Shown here piece after piece: positions 12,895 through 23,970 of a stretch of 64,000 nt of DNA (positions are counted from its first letter, which is position 1; the number at the start of each line of letters is the position of its first letter). The stretch is taken from NCBI GenBank assembly GCA_039707465.1, contig CM077643.1, positions 47,648,605 to 47,712,604 on the forward strand. The letters run 5' to 3'. The notes beneath the pieces are model-generated. The model did no database searches, was not told where the DNA came from, and worked only from the letters and a program-made list of their open reading frames with translations. The translations under genes were made by a program, and so were the position numbers. This stretch comes from Rhabdophis nuchalis (lineage: Eukaryota; Chordata; Lepidosauria; Squamata; Natricidae).

Positions 12895-13415
12895 GGGTTG
12901 CGTTTAAAGAAGGTTCAACTGATGCAAAATGCAGTGACCCTGGTGCTCATGGGTGCTTGCTATTGGACAGACCTATCTATTTTGGAAGCCTGTAATGGCT
13001 TCCTATCAGCTTTCAAGTGCAACTTAAATTACTGGTTTTAATCTATAAAGCTTTCTATGGTTGGGTGCTGTGTTATTTTCATGTCCACATCTCTCTGAAA
13101 TCAGCACAACCATTTTGGTCATGCTGGGAAAAGCAACTGGTTGCCCCTCATTTTGGGGATTTCAAGGCCCAGTTGCACTGTTTTCATCACCTGCCCAACT
13201 CTCTGGATGTGCTTTTAAGCCTGGAAGTTTCTTAAGACACTGTTTTTCTGGAGGTGTTTGGGGGCTGATGCCAGATGCCTTTTGAAAGGCAGGTTTCTCT
13301 ATTTCCGGCCGTTGGTTTTATTTTCATTGTTATTGCTGGTTTTCTCTTGTGAGTCACCAAGAGTTAGTGTGTGATTGTAGTGGGATGATAATATGGTATA
13401 TAAATACATATATAA
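12895..13415 (+). mobile_element. Old L2-clade LINE 3' end
   Basis: Degenerate coding similarity to the L2 C-terminus (VQLMQNA near the start, later a short 3' UTR ending 'gatgataatatggtatataaata') matches the order seen in the intact L2 copies at 24 and 61 kb. It is heavily mutated and lies in PELI2 intron 4. Confidence 0.55.
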
Positions 13416-13579
13416 AAGTATGACTATTTACAGAACTCTTTGTTCCTATTTTTATAAAATGGATGGATTTGCAAAAAAAAAAAAGCCATCGCTCTGAGAG
13501 AAGCTATTACTTGAAGCAGCCCTTCATCATATCATATAGCGGTCATGTCCTGACTTATGTGAAAACTTGGTATGCTCAC

Positions 13580-13777
13580 CCCAAGGAATATGTTTTTGGA
13601 AGAGTCAAATCCTGCAGCAAATATTCTGGCTGTATATGGTGCATTCCGGTCACAGACAATGCGGCATGCAAACCTGGAAATAGTACTTTGGGTGATCTGA
13701 GTTTCATCGCTGTTTTGGCTTCCGGAAATCGTATCTGTGACAACAAAATCTATGGGGCTCTCTGTTGATCTGCCAAC
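13580..13777 (-). CDS. PELI2: PELI2 exon 4: central FHA-like domain
   Basis: This exon of 198 nt (66 codons, phase 0) encodes about residues 104-169, starting VGRSTESPIDFVVTD and ending FDSSKNIFLG. The acceptor is TTTCAG (AG at 13779-13778) and the donor is GTGAGC beginning at 13579. GRSTESPIDF and ISRFACRIVCDRN are hallmark Pellino motifs within the FHA fold that recognises phosphothreonine on IRAK partners (family knowledge). The acidic variant DRNEPY of mammals is DRNAPY here, a mild substitution. The exon is intact. Confidence 0.96.
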
Positions 13778-13893
13778 CTGAAAGAATTAATAGTGTATAA
13801 AAAATCCTTATGTGAAGCCCTGTGAACAAAACAACTGAACAGTTTAACTTCACGCAAGCTCCCCTGCCAACTAGAAATGGGCGTGGTTTACAT

Positions 13894-13965
13894 CAGTGTT
13901 TCTCAAGCTTGGCAACTTTAAGATGTGCAGACTTCATCCCCCAGAATTCCCCAGCCAGCATGGGG
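13894..13965. mobile_element. Truncated copy of the 135-bp hAT MITE family
   Basis: It begins CAGTGTTTCTCAAGCTTGGC and continues ACTTTAAGA...CCCAGAATTCCCCAGCCAGC, matching one arm of the elements at 7448 and 10976. The second arm is missing. Confidence 0.7.
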
Positions 13966-14048
13966 AAAGCTGCTTCAGGATGCAGAACATCTTATATTTA
14001 ATCATAGTTGGGAGGATCAGAGTTAACAGATCTGAGGCCTGAAAATTA

Positions 14049-14437
14049 CAGTTAATCCTTGACTTTCAACAGTTCATTAAGTGACTATTCAAAGTTACAA
14101 CGGCATCAAAAAAAAGGGACTTATGGCTGTTTTTCACACTTATGACCAGTGCATTCTCACAGTCAGTGATCCAAATTGAGATGCTTGGCAACTGGTTCAT
14201 ATTTGTGAGGGTTGCGATGTCCTGGGCCCATGTGACCACCTTTTGCAACTGTCTGACAAGCAAAGTCAATGGGGAAGTCAGATTCAGTTAATAGCCATGT
14301 TACTAACTTAATAGCTGTAGTCATTCACCTAACAGCTGTAGCAAGAAAGGTTGCAAAATGGGGCAAAATTCACTTAACTGTCTCACTTTGCAATCGAAAT
14401 TTTGGGCTCAACTGTGTCGTAAGTCGAGGACTATCTG
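14049..14437. mobile_element. Tc1/mariner-type MITE (about 390 bp)
   Basis: Imperfect terminal inverted repeats of the family CAGGTAGTCCTCGACTTA are flanked by TA on both sides, the target duplication of Tc1/mariner elements. The interior contains the 'gttgccaagca', 'catgtgacc' and 'gcaaaatggggc' blocks shared with the clean copy at 29695-30089. It is non-coding. Confidence 0.8.
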
Positions 14438-14456
14438 TATTACATTCATTTGAATA

Positions 14457-14890
14457 ACACTTTACTTTACTTTTACTTTTATTCATACTTTTATACCGCC
14501 CTCTCTCCCAAATGGGAGGGCGGTGCATAGGAATAAAAATAAAATATAAATAAACAGACAAGTAAATTTAAAATTAAATTAAATGAATTTGACCCGTGCT
14601 AAAACTTAATTTAAAAACCCAGCTAAAAATTCAATAATAAACATAACTATGCCAGACCGGCCACATGGAAGAAGTGTGTTTTAAGTGCTCGACGGAAGAG
14701 GCGAAGGTCCATGATTGTGCGGAGGTCGGGGGGCAGGTCGTTCCAGAGGGCTGGGCCAGCCACAGAGAAGGCTCTTCCCCTGGGGGCCGCCAGCCGGCAC
14801 TGTCCGGCGGACGGCACCCTGAGGAGGCCCACCCTGTGGGAGCGGACAGGCCGGGTGGAGGTATGTGGCAGGAGGCGGTCCTGCAAGTAG
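14457..14890 (-). mobile_element. L2-clade LINE 3' end, 5'-truncated
   Basis: Reading the minus strand gives YLQDRLLPHTSTRPVRSHR and then RAFSVAGPALWNDLPPDLR, the conserved C-terminus of the L2 polymerase, followed by a short 3' UTR ending 'ggcggtataaaagtatgaat' and an AAAGT-type tail. It lies just upstream of PELI2 exon 4. Confidence 0.85.
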
Positions 14891-14999
14891 CCACTCACAT
14901 GTAGCCTGCACCAGACCTTCAAACCCCCTGAGGCATCCTGCATGCCTTTTCCGGGACTCTGCTTAACATAAACAATGCTCCATACTCTCCCCCCACCCA

Positions 15000-15770
15000 A
15001 GCAACTGTTTGGTCTGAGAAATTACTTTATTAAGTATTACTTTCTAGATCCATTTTTAAAAATTCATCTAGGCAACTCTCTGGGTAAAGTAGCTCATTAA
15101 GTTACAGGAAACCATATCAAAACTTAGTACTATTGCTGGCAAAAAAATCAATTCCATTTTTTAAATTTGTTATTTGCCAGATGAGTTACCAGAAAAAAAG
15201 ACCAAACTTCCAATTTCATGCATTGTTTGCCATTCAGACATGACACTACTTTATCTGACAGCTTTCATTCTAATAGGTGAAAAATGTGAAACGTGCTGCC
15301 AAACACAGAGTTTTTCTCCCATTTGAATATCCATCTGACTTACTTTGTCAACTACGAGGCCAGTGTTAGAAATATGCCCCAAAAAACAACTAGGCTGCTA
15401 ACAGACAGGAAGGAGGGACAATCCCCTCCTATCTATAGCCCACATAGAAATTCAGGGTATCTTTTTAATGGCCTTCTGTTAAGCAAATTGGTGAAAAAAT
15501 GGAACAATCTGTCCCTCTCCATCAGTCCATTACATTTCCATTCTAGTTATGGAGGAAGAGACTGCCTGTCCTAGCATGGAAATAAAGTGTACTGGCAAAG
15601 AGGGGATGGGGCAATCCAATCTGTTCACTTGCCTCCGAAGCAATTCCTGGTTGCCCAGGCTACCAAAGGAGGCTTAATACCAGGCTGTATCAGATAGTTG
15701 CCATAGTGAAAATATGTAGTTCAGGAATGAGGTGCTGGGTTCTTGGCATTCTCTGAGCTTGCTTTTCTTC
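15000..15770. other. Intron 3 sequence without clear features
   Basis: AT-rich sequence. A 250-base stretch from 15293 gives a short open frame with no recognisable similarity and is not called as a gene. Confidence 0.5.
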
Positions 15771-15775
15771 CTACA

Positions 15776-15809
15776 GACATTTCATTACCAAGCTAGGTAA
15801 CATTATCAA
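15776..15809 (-). ncRNA. Degenerate hammerhead-ribozyme-like core
   Basis: On the minus strand the order is TTGATAA (consensus CTGATGA), stem II TGTTACC...GGTAAT, then GAAAT (consensus GAAAC) and GTC. Stem II pairs GTTACC with GGTAAT through a short loop. The deviations are mostly C-to-T or G-to-A changes. It resembles the minimal, short-stem-III hammerheads known from Penelope-like elements. Catalysis is unlikely in this copy. Confidence 0.55.
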
Positions 15810-17314
15810 TGTACAGAGATTATTGATTGTATAGGTGAGGAAGCTTGTCTGACCAGCCTTGATTGAGGCATCACTTCTTTCTGGATTGATTCTGAGTTAG
15901 TTATTGTTTCTTCTATGATTGTTCTTGTTTATCTGGTGTGGTTCAGGTTTACATAAGTTTTGTATCAGATACTATCAACTACCTTCAGACTGTATAATTT
16001 CAGCAAGCATTATCACTCTCAGAAAGCCCAAGCTGGTTCAGGACTGCTTGTCTTGTGGTATAAACACTTTTTGATTTATATTCTGGATTAGAGTCAATGT
16101 ATAAGAAGCATTTAATTGCTAAACTATGGTGAAGACAAGGGGGGTATGACATGATTAATTTCTAGATGGGAGACCTAGTCTTATGAAGCCTGTCTGAGCT
16201 TTTCAAAAAAATAAATAGGAGATCAATTTAACAAATAGCACTTCATGTTCTGAGCTTGGAAAATCACTGAAGTAGGGGAAATCATTTAAAAATTCCAAAG
16301 AAAAACTTGAATTCATCTATTTCCAAACAAATCTTGAAAATTGACCAAGGCCTTCCCAGATGGAGTGGGGAGTTGGGGTGCTTCTGTGGATCTGTTATAC
16401 TAGCCATGTACACTATATGGTGTATATGGATACACTTTCAAAATAATATTGAGAAGACCAAAGTATAAACAATGCAGCTTTCACTAGTTCTCATTGAGTG
16501 AGCTTTCAAAAATGCTTGAATAAAATCCATCCAAGTTCAAGCACATTATTCCTGAACTGCTGATGTGTCAACCAACTAATTTTCAAAAGCATGATCCATT
16601 AAGTACATAACAGGAAACGTGTATTCAAAGGATTCAAAGGTTCAAAGGATCTGCTATAAAAAGATGTTTTAAATATTCCACATGAAAAACTCTTCAGTGG
16701 GAGAAAATGCATGGAAATGCAGTTGCATATCACTATCTTGAAAATATTTTGTTGCATGCATTTAAGCTAGGAAACTACACAACTGACCACAGCTTCCTAG
16801 TGTACATTCCTGTAACTTGTGAGATAACTATGAAATAGGTCTCTTTTGCAATTATACATAATATAATTATACATAATTGTATATTTTTCTGTACAAAGAC
16901 TGGACAGAGATGCAATTAACATTCTTCTTCAGCAATTGTAATATTTTAATTTTACAGATTATTTCTGTATAAAATCTGAGAACAGTGCAATACTAGGATC
17001 AATGGCTATTAACCTTAAAGGCAGTGTGACTGTCTCTAAAGGCCATCTACTAGGAGGCCAGTAAGCTTCCTTGAGTAGTTTGTTGGTCCTATGAGAACAG
17101 ACTGCTGGATTAGATCCAGAGGTCAGATCAGCATGGTAGTACATTTGTTCTTAATATAAAAGACAGACAGGGTACAGTATAAAAGCTTTCTAAGAATTAC
17201 TTTTCATATGACAAATTTCCAATCCATAAGTCACATATGAAACATTAAAATGTCTAGGAAATCTATTTTACATTACGACAAGCAACTACTTTTATGTAAT
17301 GTTAATACACTTAC
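15810..17314. other. Intron 3 sequence, mostly featureless
   Basis: Possibly the remainder of the retroelement carrying the ribozyme-like core up to about 16080 ('gaagcttgtctgaccagcc'). Beyond that it is AT-rich single-copy-looking DNA. Confidence 0.4.
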
Positions 17315-17416
17315 CTGAAACATATCAGTATCTTTATCATGCGTATATTCTACTACAACAGTTTGATTTCGTGACAACGTGTAGGAGATACTGTGTTGGC
17401 CCTTACAACTGATGGC
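17315..17416 (-). CDS. PELI2: PELI2 exon 3: N-terminal FHA-like domain segment
   Basis: This short exon of 102 nt (34 codons, phase 0) encodes about residues 70-103, from AISCKGQHSISYTLSRNQTV to DKDTDMFQ. The acceptor is CCACAG with AG at 17418-17417 and the donor is GTAAGT at 17314-17309. Its last residues (DMFQ) run directly into VGRSTESP of exon 4. AISCKGQHSI separates PELI2 from PELI1, which differs here. It contributes beta strands to the FHA-like domain. It is too short to appear as a long open frame and was found by joining conserved Pellino peptide to splice sites. Confidence 0.95.
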
Positions 17417-18119
17417 CTGTGGAATAAAACATCTCTGTGTTATTTAAATAACATTTCTGCCAGGGAAAGAACAGTATAAAACACTTGTAAATACAATTAC
17501 AAACATGACTCTTCAAATTGAGTTTTTAATTTTATGTACAGTACAGCATATATTGCAGTTATTAAGTGTAATCATAACAAATAAAATTAAAATTAAATTA
17601 TCTCCCATGTAAGATATAATCATGTATGAGTTTTTGAATGGTACAGCAGGTAGAAAATACTGAGATCTATACTTCAATAGTTTTTTTTTTAAAAAAAAAG
17701 CATTATCTACTTTACAAAGTCAAGAAAAGGGCCTTTCTGTGATTTCAATTCTACAGTATTATTTTCTGTTTTGTATATTTTACATTGGAAATACTGCTTG
17801 GTGAAGATTTTCTAGAGGAAATTCATATTTTTATATGAAAATCTATTTTTTTTTTACAGATGTATTCAACATTTTATTTCAGGTTTTAAACCTACAGTTT
17901 TTGCTGTCACAAGAAACTTATAGATCAAACATCAAATATTTTAAAGCACCAATAGATATAGTTGAACGCTGTCATTTATCTATTGGTAAAGCAGAAATTA
18001 AAAACCTAATTTTGGGTAAGATTTCTATAAATGTAAAATACTGACTACACTTTTTTCATCTTTGTTCTTTACACATATCAGCTGTAGCCCCTTCCATAAT
18101 AAAGAAATCTATGTTTGGA

Positions 18120-18462
18120 TAAGGTAAAAGGTTAATGTTTCCCAGTCATATCTGACTCTAGGGGGTGTTGATCATCTCTATTTCTTCGTCGAGATAGCCA
18201 GTGTTGTCCAAAGACATTTCTGTGGTCATGTGGCTACCTTGACTACACACCAAGGTGCATGGAATGCTATTACTGCCAACCAAAGTGGTACCTATTTATC
18301 TATTTGCATTAATGTGCTTTCAAACTGCTACATGGGTAGGAGCTGGGGCAAGTAGTGGGAGCTCACTCCATCATACAGTACTTTGATCTTGAATCCAGGC
18401 TGTCAATTTCCAGCTAACAAGATCAATGTCTTTAATTGCTGAGCCATCACACACCCCACATT
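18120..18462 (-). mobile_element. Squamate tRNA-derived SINE with BovB-like tail
   Basis: The plus strand starts 'gtaaaaggttaatgtttccc' and runs through 'gtcatatctgactctaggggg' to a decayed tRNA-like end ('tgaatccaggctgtc...gctgagccatcaca'). This is the reverse-strand layout of a common squamate SINE whose 3' end resembles BovB LINEs. Family name from recognition only. Confidence 0.65.
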
Positions 18463-18600
18463 TGGGTATACTGATTACATGTATTATTATTTAAATAACA
18501 ATTGTCAAATTAAACATTAATTTTACTGCAATTAACAATAATAAATGTATGGATATTATTTTTAAATGTTCCTATTTTGTTAAGACTCCATTTACTAGAT

Positions 18601-18668
18601 ATACCTTTTTGTGTATGTATGCCTGTCTGTGTACACGCATACGCGCACACACATACACACACACACTG
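18601..18668. repeat. Degenerate CA/TG microsatellite
   Basis: Alternating purine-pyrimidine sequence rich in GT and CA dinucleotides. Confidence 0.7.
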
Positions 18669-18900
18669 TTTCAGAGAACAGAAATCTGGGGAGATTCAAA
18701 TTACACAGAAAATGCACTCTGAGTAATTACCTCATATTTTTAATGTCTCTATAACCTGTAAATTGAATTAACCTTTTTATAGGTGAAATACTACAAAACT
18801 AATTCACAGTTTAGATCATCTCTCACTTTATAAGAGTGCAAAATAACAATAATAAGAACTTTTTTTTCAGTCAAAAAGGCATTATAATATACAGGGCAGA

Positions 18901-19765
18901 GGTGGGTTGTTCTAGGTTCGGCTGAACCGGTGGTGGTAATTGGGCACTGGGCACGGGTCGCCAAACCAGTAGTGATGGCTGGCCGGCCATGCCCTTGAAC
19001 CAGCCCCTCTGACACTTGCCCTGCCTCGCCTTTGCCACTTGCATCCATAGAAGTGCCTCCTCCTGCCTACACAGGTAAGCATTTGCACTAGCCTAGCCCC
19101 CCTCCCCACTGGCCAATGTCTCCTGAAGCCGATGCCATTGCAGAAGTGGCAGGGACGGGGGCAGCCTGCTGGAAAGGCAGGGGCAGCAGGAGAGGGCAGC
19201 ATCCCAAGTCTCGGAGTGAGAAACCAGAAAAGACACCTCCCTTGCTCCCCACTCGCTCCCTGCTGTAAATGTCCGGTTTTAGTTTGGCTCTGGGGCCCAC
19301 CACGGAGCCGCTCGGCTTCATCAAATTCCTGCAATGGGTAAGTTGAGCGGTGGCGATGGGAGGCACCCAGCCAAGCAGAGCCTGGGAGGGTCGTGGAACG
19401 AAGAGCCAGGAAAACCCATAAGTTTCCTAGAAGGAATTGCAGCATTCAACTTTGCAGCCCAGAGACCACGCCTTGTTTAAATTTGGCGGGCAAGTGGGGG
19501 AGGAAACAATGGGAAGGAAAGGGTGGGAGATAGGAGCACAGCGCAGAGCCAGGATGCCGTGCAAGCCCCGCTTCCCTCCACACAAAGGCACAAAAACGGA
19601 ACACAAAAGGAGGAATGTGGGGTGGGGGGCGCCACGCACGACTACAAGACACAAGCACACACGTGCAATCCGGTGTCAAATCCTATTGCAATTCTGGCTG
19701 ATGAAGCTTCTTGGATGAGAAGCGAAACATCAATCTTCTTCCTCAAAGGAAAAAATATATAGTTC
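18901..19765 (+). mobile_element. GC-rich composite repeat ending in a hammerhead-like motif
   Basis: A block much richer in G+C than its surroundings begins CAGAGGTGGGTTG, the same type of terminus as the element at 38607. It ends just after a hammerhead-like core at 19698-19731. Open frames on both strands look like products of GC richness, not genes. The opposite terminus (AACCCACCTCTG) is not found, so the block is probably composite or truncated. Confidence 0.5.
19698..19731 (+). ncRNA. Hammerhead ribozyme core, short-stem-III type
   Basis: CTGATGA (19698-19704) is followed by a stem-loop pairing GCTTCT (19706-19711) with AGAAGC (19718-19723), then GAAAC (19724-19728) and ATC. This is the exact conserved order of a hammerhead ribozyme core. 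Family relatives, as I recall them, read GAAACGTC; here one CpG is CpA, which weakens the tiny stem III. Stem I pairing is not evident, so this copy is probably inactive. Such minimal hammerheads occur in Penelope-like retroelements (established). Confidence 0.75.
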
Positions 19766-21090
19766 AATTTCCTTTTGGAAAAGCACCTTTGCAACTGTCT
19801 AGTCATATAATTAATCTATTTTAGTTATTTTGCAAGTATTGGAACTTATCAAAGCTTCAAGATATAATTTCCATTAATATAAAGAAAAATGTATCCAATG
19901 CTCCTCTTACTCAGAATTCTATCGTTAAACATAAACCAAAAGATGACCATAAATCAAAAGGTGAACCAAATATGTTTATATGAATCAATTATAGAGCTGG
20001 CTATGCATCTGAATGTTCCCAGACAGACAGTATCTGCACCTGCTATTTTCCTCATTTTAAATGGCACAATCTCCTAAACATTTCTTAAATTCAATCTACC
20101 ACATGCTTAGCCACTGATAGATAATATTTAACAAATATTTGTACTACAGATATGCTTAAGAATCCAGGTACAGCTGAAAAACATTCAGCCACTTCCAGTC
20201 AAGCAATTAGAATTTAGGATATGTTTGAAAGGTTATTTGGAAATAGTTGATTACAGACTACAAGTCAACCCCAGCTTCATATATTGCCATTCTGAAATAT
20301 CCTTTAGCAATCCTGTTTTTTAGTTCTATTTTCTACTAGGTAAATTATACATATGTTCCTCCCACATAGATACAGGGTGTCCTTGGTTGGTAATTACAGA
20401 AAATTAACGTCCTGTGTTTCTAAAACAACTATTCATTTAGTACTACATGTACTTAATCTTATTTCACTGAAACCATTTGAACAATTCAAAAACCACATTC
20501 AGTTTGGTGCCTTTTATTAGGTTCCTTTCAACATTTCTTTCTAAATACAAAACATTAAAAGGCCTACGAGCTAGATAACCCATTATTCTTGATGATTAAG
20601 TTAACATTCTTTAAAATGGAAGCTCAGTGGCTATTAAGAAGAAAACAAAAAAGAATTATTCATAGCTTTAAAAGGAGTTTCCGTTATCTTCTATATATAG
20701 AAGGCTTTTAATATTCAAATAGTACCAAGACAGGTGCAGAAACCAGAACTCAACAATAGGCAAAGCTAACAAACTTTTGTTGTTATTATATGGACCGCTG
20801 GACCCTAGCCAATACCCAAAATATAGATACATAAATTCCTACTAGCTTACCTACATCCCAAACTGAATACAGAAATGCAAAAAGCCTTGCACTGCATACA
20901 AGTTATACCTCTATCCTACACTACCTGGCAAACCTATATTTCTGCTCGGCAACTCCTACTCTGATCACAGAATGGAGAAAAAAATGAACAATGCACAGTT
21001 AGTAGGGATATTATTACCTCAATTACAGAAATAGTATTGTTTAATTTTTTCCTATCTCTTTCTCTGCTTTTGATCATTTATCTTTATGTA
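19766..21090. other. Intron 2 sequence without recognisable features
   Basis: AT-rich. No repeat boundary or open frame was supported. Confidence 0.5.
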
Positions 21091-21092
21091 TC

Positions 21093-21325
21093 AATGAAAA
21101 ATAAGAGCCAATATAGTGTAGTGGTTAAGGTATCAGGCTATAAACCAGGAAACTATCAATCGTATTCCTGCCTTAGGCACACAAATGAGCTGAATGACCT
21201 TAGGCCAGTTACTTTCTCTCAGCCCTGGAAAGAAACCACTTCTGAAATCTTGCCAGGAAAATTGCAGGGACTAAATCCAGGCAGTTTCCAGGAGTCAGAC
21301 AGATTGAAAAACACACACCGCCCCC
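21093..21325 (+). mobile_element. Squamate tRNA-SINE (Sauria-type)
   Basis: It starts 'gagccaatatagtgtagtgg' with an A box-like TAGTGTAGTGGTTAAGG, a weak B-box-like region, a middle part 'gaccttaggccagttac', and a 3' end 'tttccaggagtcagacagat' resembling a BovB LINE tail. This is the organisation of the Sauria SINE mobilised by BovB. Confidence 0.75.
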
Positions 21326-22148
21326 AAAAAACTCTGCCACAATTCAAAAAAATAACATTGCTGTATGTTTTACCAATGCTGAATGTTTAGCAAAAGTTCA
21401 AGGAGCTGAAAAGATAGGAGTGTCACACTGTCTATTTATCGAATTATGAAAACCACAAGGAGAGATAATGCTACACACAGTAATACAGAAAACACTACAC
21501 TAATTTATGTTGGAGTTACATATTGGTCCCTAATTCTCAGTTCAACAAGGATAGAAACTACAAGGTAATTTTAGGAAATGCATTATTTTCCTCATAGGAT
21601 TATATACTATGCTTTAGACTTGTCTCATTCAATTACAATAAAAATCAATTGAGATAATATTCCAAAAGTGTTAATACTCTTCATCATAAATAGTATTCTT
21701 CAAATTAGAAGTTAGTGAAATGCAAATATCCTCCTAAAAAGAGACAGCGGAAGGTTTAAATGACCATTCAAAAAGAAAAACCACAAGAACAGTTTGGCAA
21801 CTTGTTCTCTCCTTCACTATGGTTTCCCTGTAACATGTGAATGGAGGAAAACAGCTAGGTGTAATTACAAGCAATGCAGAGAACAATGAAACACAAACAA
21901 GAGTATATGTCATCCAAAAAAACAACCCAGCACCTGTTTTGATCTGTCTAGATAATAGATTTTTCAGACCAAGTCGCAACATAATAAATACTTTGCAGGT
22001 CTGCTGTCAACATTACAGGTGCTGTAGTGGAATGGACTTCTGCAGCATCCAGAATAGGGAGCATTCTAATTGTTCCTGTGGCTAATGTAAAGCCAGAAAG
22101 CTTTCCTTAGGCAACATATTACAAAGAAATAAACACTTTGCCTTAAAG

Positions 22149-22404
22149 CAGTGCTTCTCAAATAGTGGGGGGCGCCCCCCAGGGGGGGCGCGAGGCTCCG
22201 TAAAGGGTGGCGCGTTTGACTGCGCATGCTCCTCCCTTTCGAGGAGAACAGACCTGATTGGATAGACATGATGCTCTATCCTGATTAGCCAAACCCGCCC
22301 GTGTGACTTTTAGACCCAGATGATACTATTTACAGTCGCGCGGGGGGCGCGAAATGTTTTCTTCTTCCTAGGAGGGCATGACAGAAAATAATTGAGAAGC
22401 ACTG
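22149..22404. mobile_element. 256-bp hAT MITE with perfect target duplication
   Basis: Termini CAGTGCTTCTCAA and TTGAGAAGCACTG are inverted repeats. The perfect 8-bp duplication CCTTAAAG lies at 22141-22148 and 22405-22412. The interior holds GC-rich palindromic runs (GGGGGGCGCC...). It is non-coding. Confidence 0.92.
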
Positions 22405-22412
22405 CCTTAAAG

Positions 22413-23970
22413 GAATGCTTCTAAGCTACATAGTGAATGCCCAGGAAGTGCATGGATAATTCTAAAGGTATTATTGGAGCAGATGAAAAGATGTATAAAA
22501 TAAAATATTGATTCAAATGAACAAAACTGAAAATCCTAGAAAGGCAAATATATTAACATTATGTTTGTGCAAAATAACATATAGTATATAACATTATGTT
22601 TGTGCAAAATATCGTACAGCATATCTAATTAGAATGTTCCCTAACTTGCCCGAAGCACCAAGATATTGCCAAGAGAAAACAGACCTCCCTAGTGGAATAT
22701 GGCACATTTCAGAAGTAGCTAAACACACAAAGGATCTATCCATTAAAACAGAAAAAAACAACTTATACTGGTAAATAAGACAGTCCAATATACACGAAAT
22801 AGTTTACATTAAAAACAAATGAGAGACATTATGAGATCCAGAGGTAAGAAATGAATGAAGAATCAGTGTACTGTACACACTGAAAAGCAGTTAGTCTTAC
22901 AAAAGTACATTAGTAGCCAAATTATCAGAATACAGAAAAATCTGTTGTTCATGGATACGCAGATAAGCTGCACTGACTTTTTCCCCCTGAACAATATAAA
23001 ATGGTTATTCTGTTCTCATCTGTTCCAGACAAACTCAAGATATGTTCTTGCAATTATGGAACTATGGTCTTTCAATTACAGGATCAGAATTTATAGGACA
23101 TATTATATTGCAGGACATGAAAGGATGACAGCTAAACTAAAATATTATTGAAATTGATTTTATCACTGACAGAAGTTGATAGAAATCATAAACTGGGGAG
23201 GGGGGGGAGGGAGAATGAAACATTGTCAGTGCAAATCAACCACATACCGATTTCCTATTATAAAGACCAGACATTACAAAATGAACAAATGCTGCAAACA
23301 ATTCTACAAACCCACCTTTCTTCAAATAAATCAACAAGGGACTATAAGTTGCAATTGGAGAGGACAACGTTTTTAGGAAAGTCAAGCAAGAGTACATTCC
23401 GGGATTAACAAAAGGTAAAATGTAATTGCATATAGATTTATTACATACAGATTTAGCACCAAGAGAAACATATTGTTTTGGGGGGAAAGTTTCCGAAGCA
23501 CTGCTATTATCTATTAAGAAGTAGATTACAGATTGGAATTGGAATCTTTTCAAAAAAATAATGCCTTTACCACCTCTAGAAAACAGCAAAGCACTCTACT
23601 TAGGATTGCCTTTAAAGGAAACTTCTAGAAATTTGTACTAATATACAACAGCAGCACCAATAACAAATTACACCCTATTACCATGGCACAGCACCAACAA
23701 AAACTAAACAAAAACCACAATAATTATATATTGATTCAATAAAACTAGCTTAGAGCCCAGTAAACAAATATGTGTACTGTACACTAAAACAAACAATACA
23801 TTTAAAGCCAATGGCCTGGAGTAAGACAGAGTATGCATGCATCTAGAATTATTTAAAGCAGGTTCTAACATGGAATTGTCAGCTAAATCTAAGTAGGGTA
23901 AAACAACTAAATCCTAGAATATCCCTATGATAATAATATGGCAGACCCTGGAGACAACAGTATAGACAAC
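22413..23970. other. Intron 2 sequence without recognisable features
   Basis: AT-rich. A direct repeat of 'aacattatgtttgtgcaaaat' type occurs at about 22555-22610. Small open frames show no recognisable similarity. Confidence 0.5.

Noticed and set aside
18912..19718. Protein-coding frames in the GC-rich block near 19 kb
   Set aside because: Frames occur on both strands without conserved domains and lie in a repeat.
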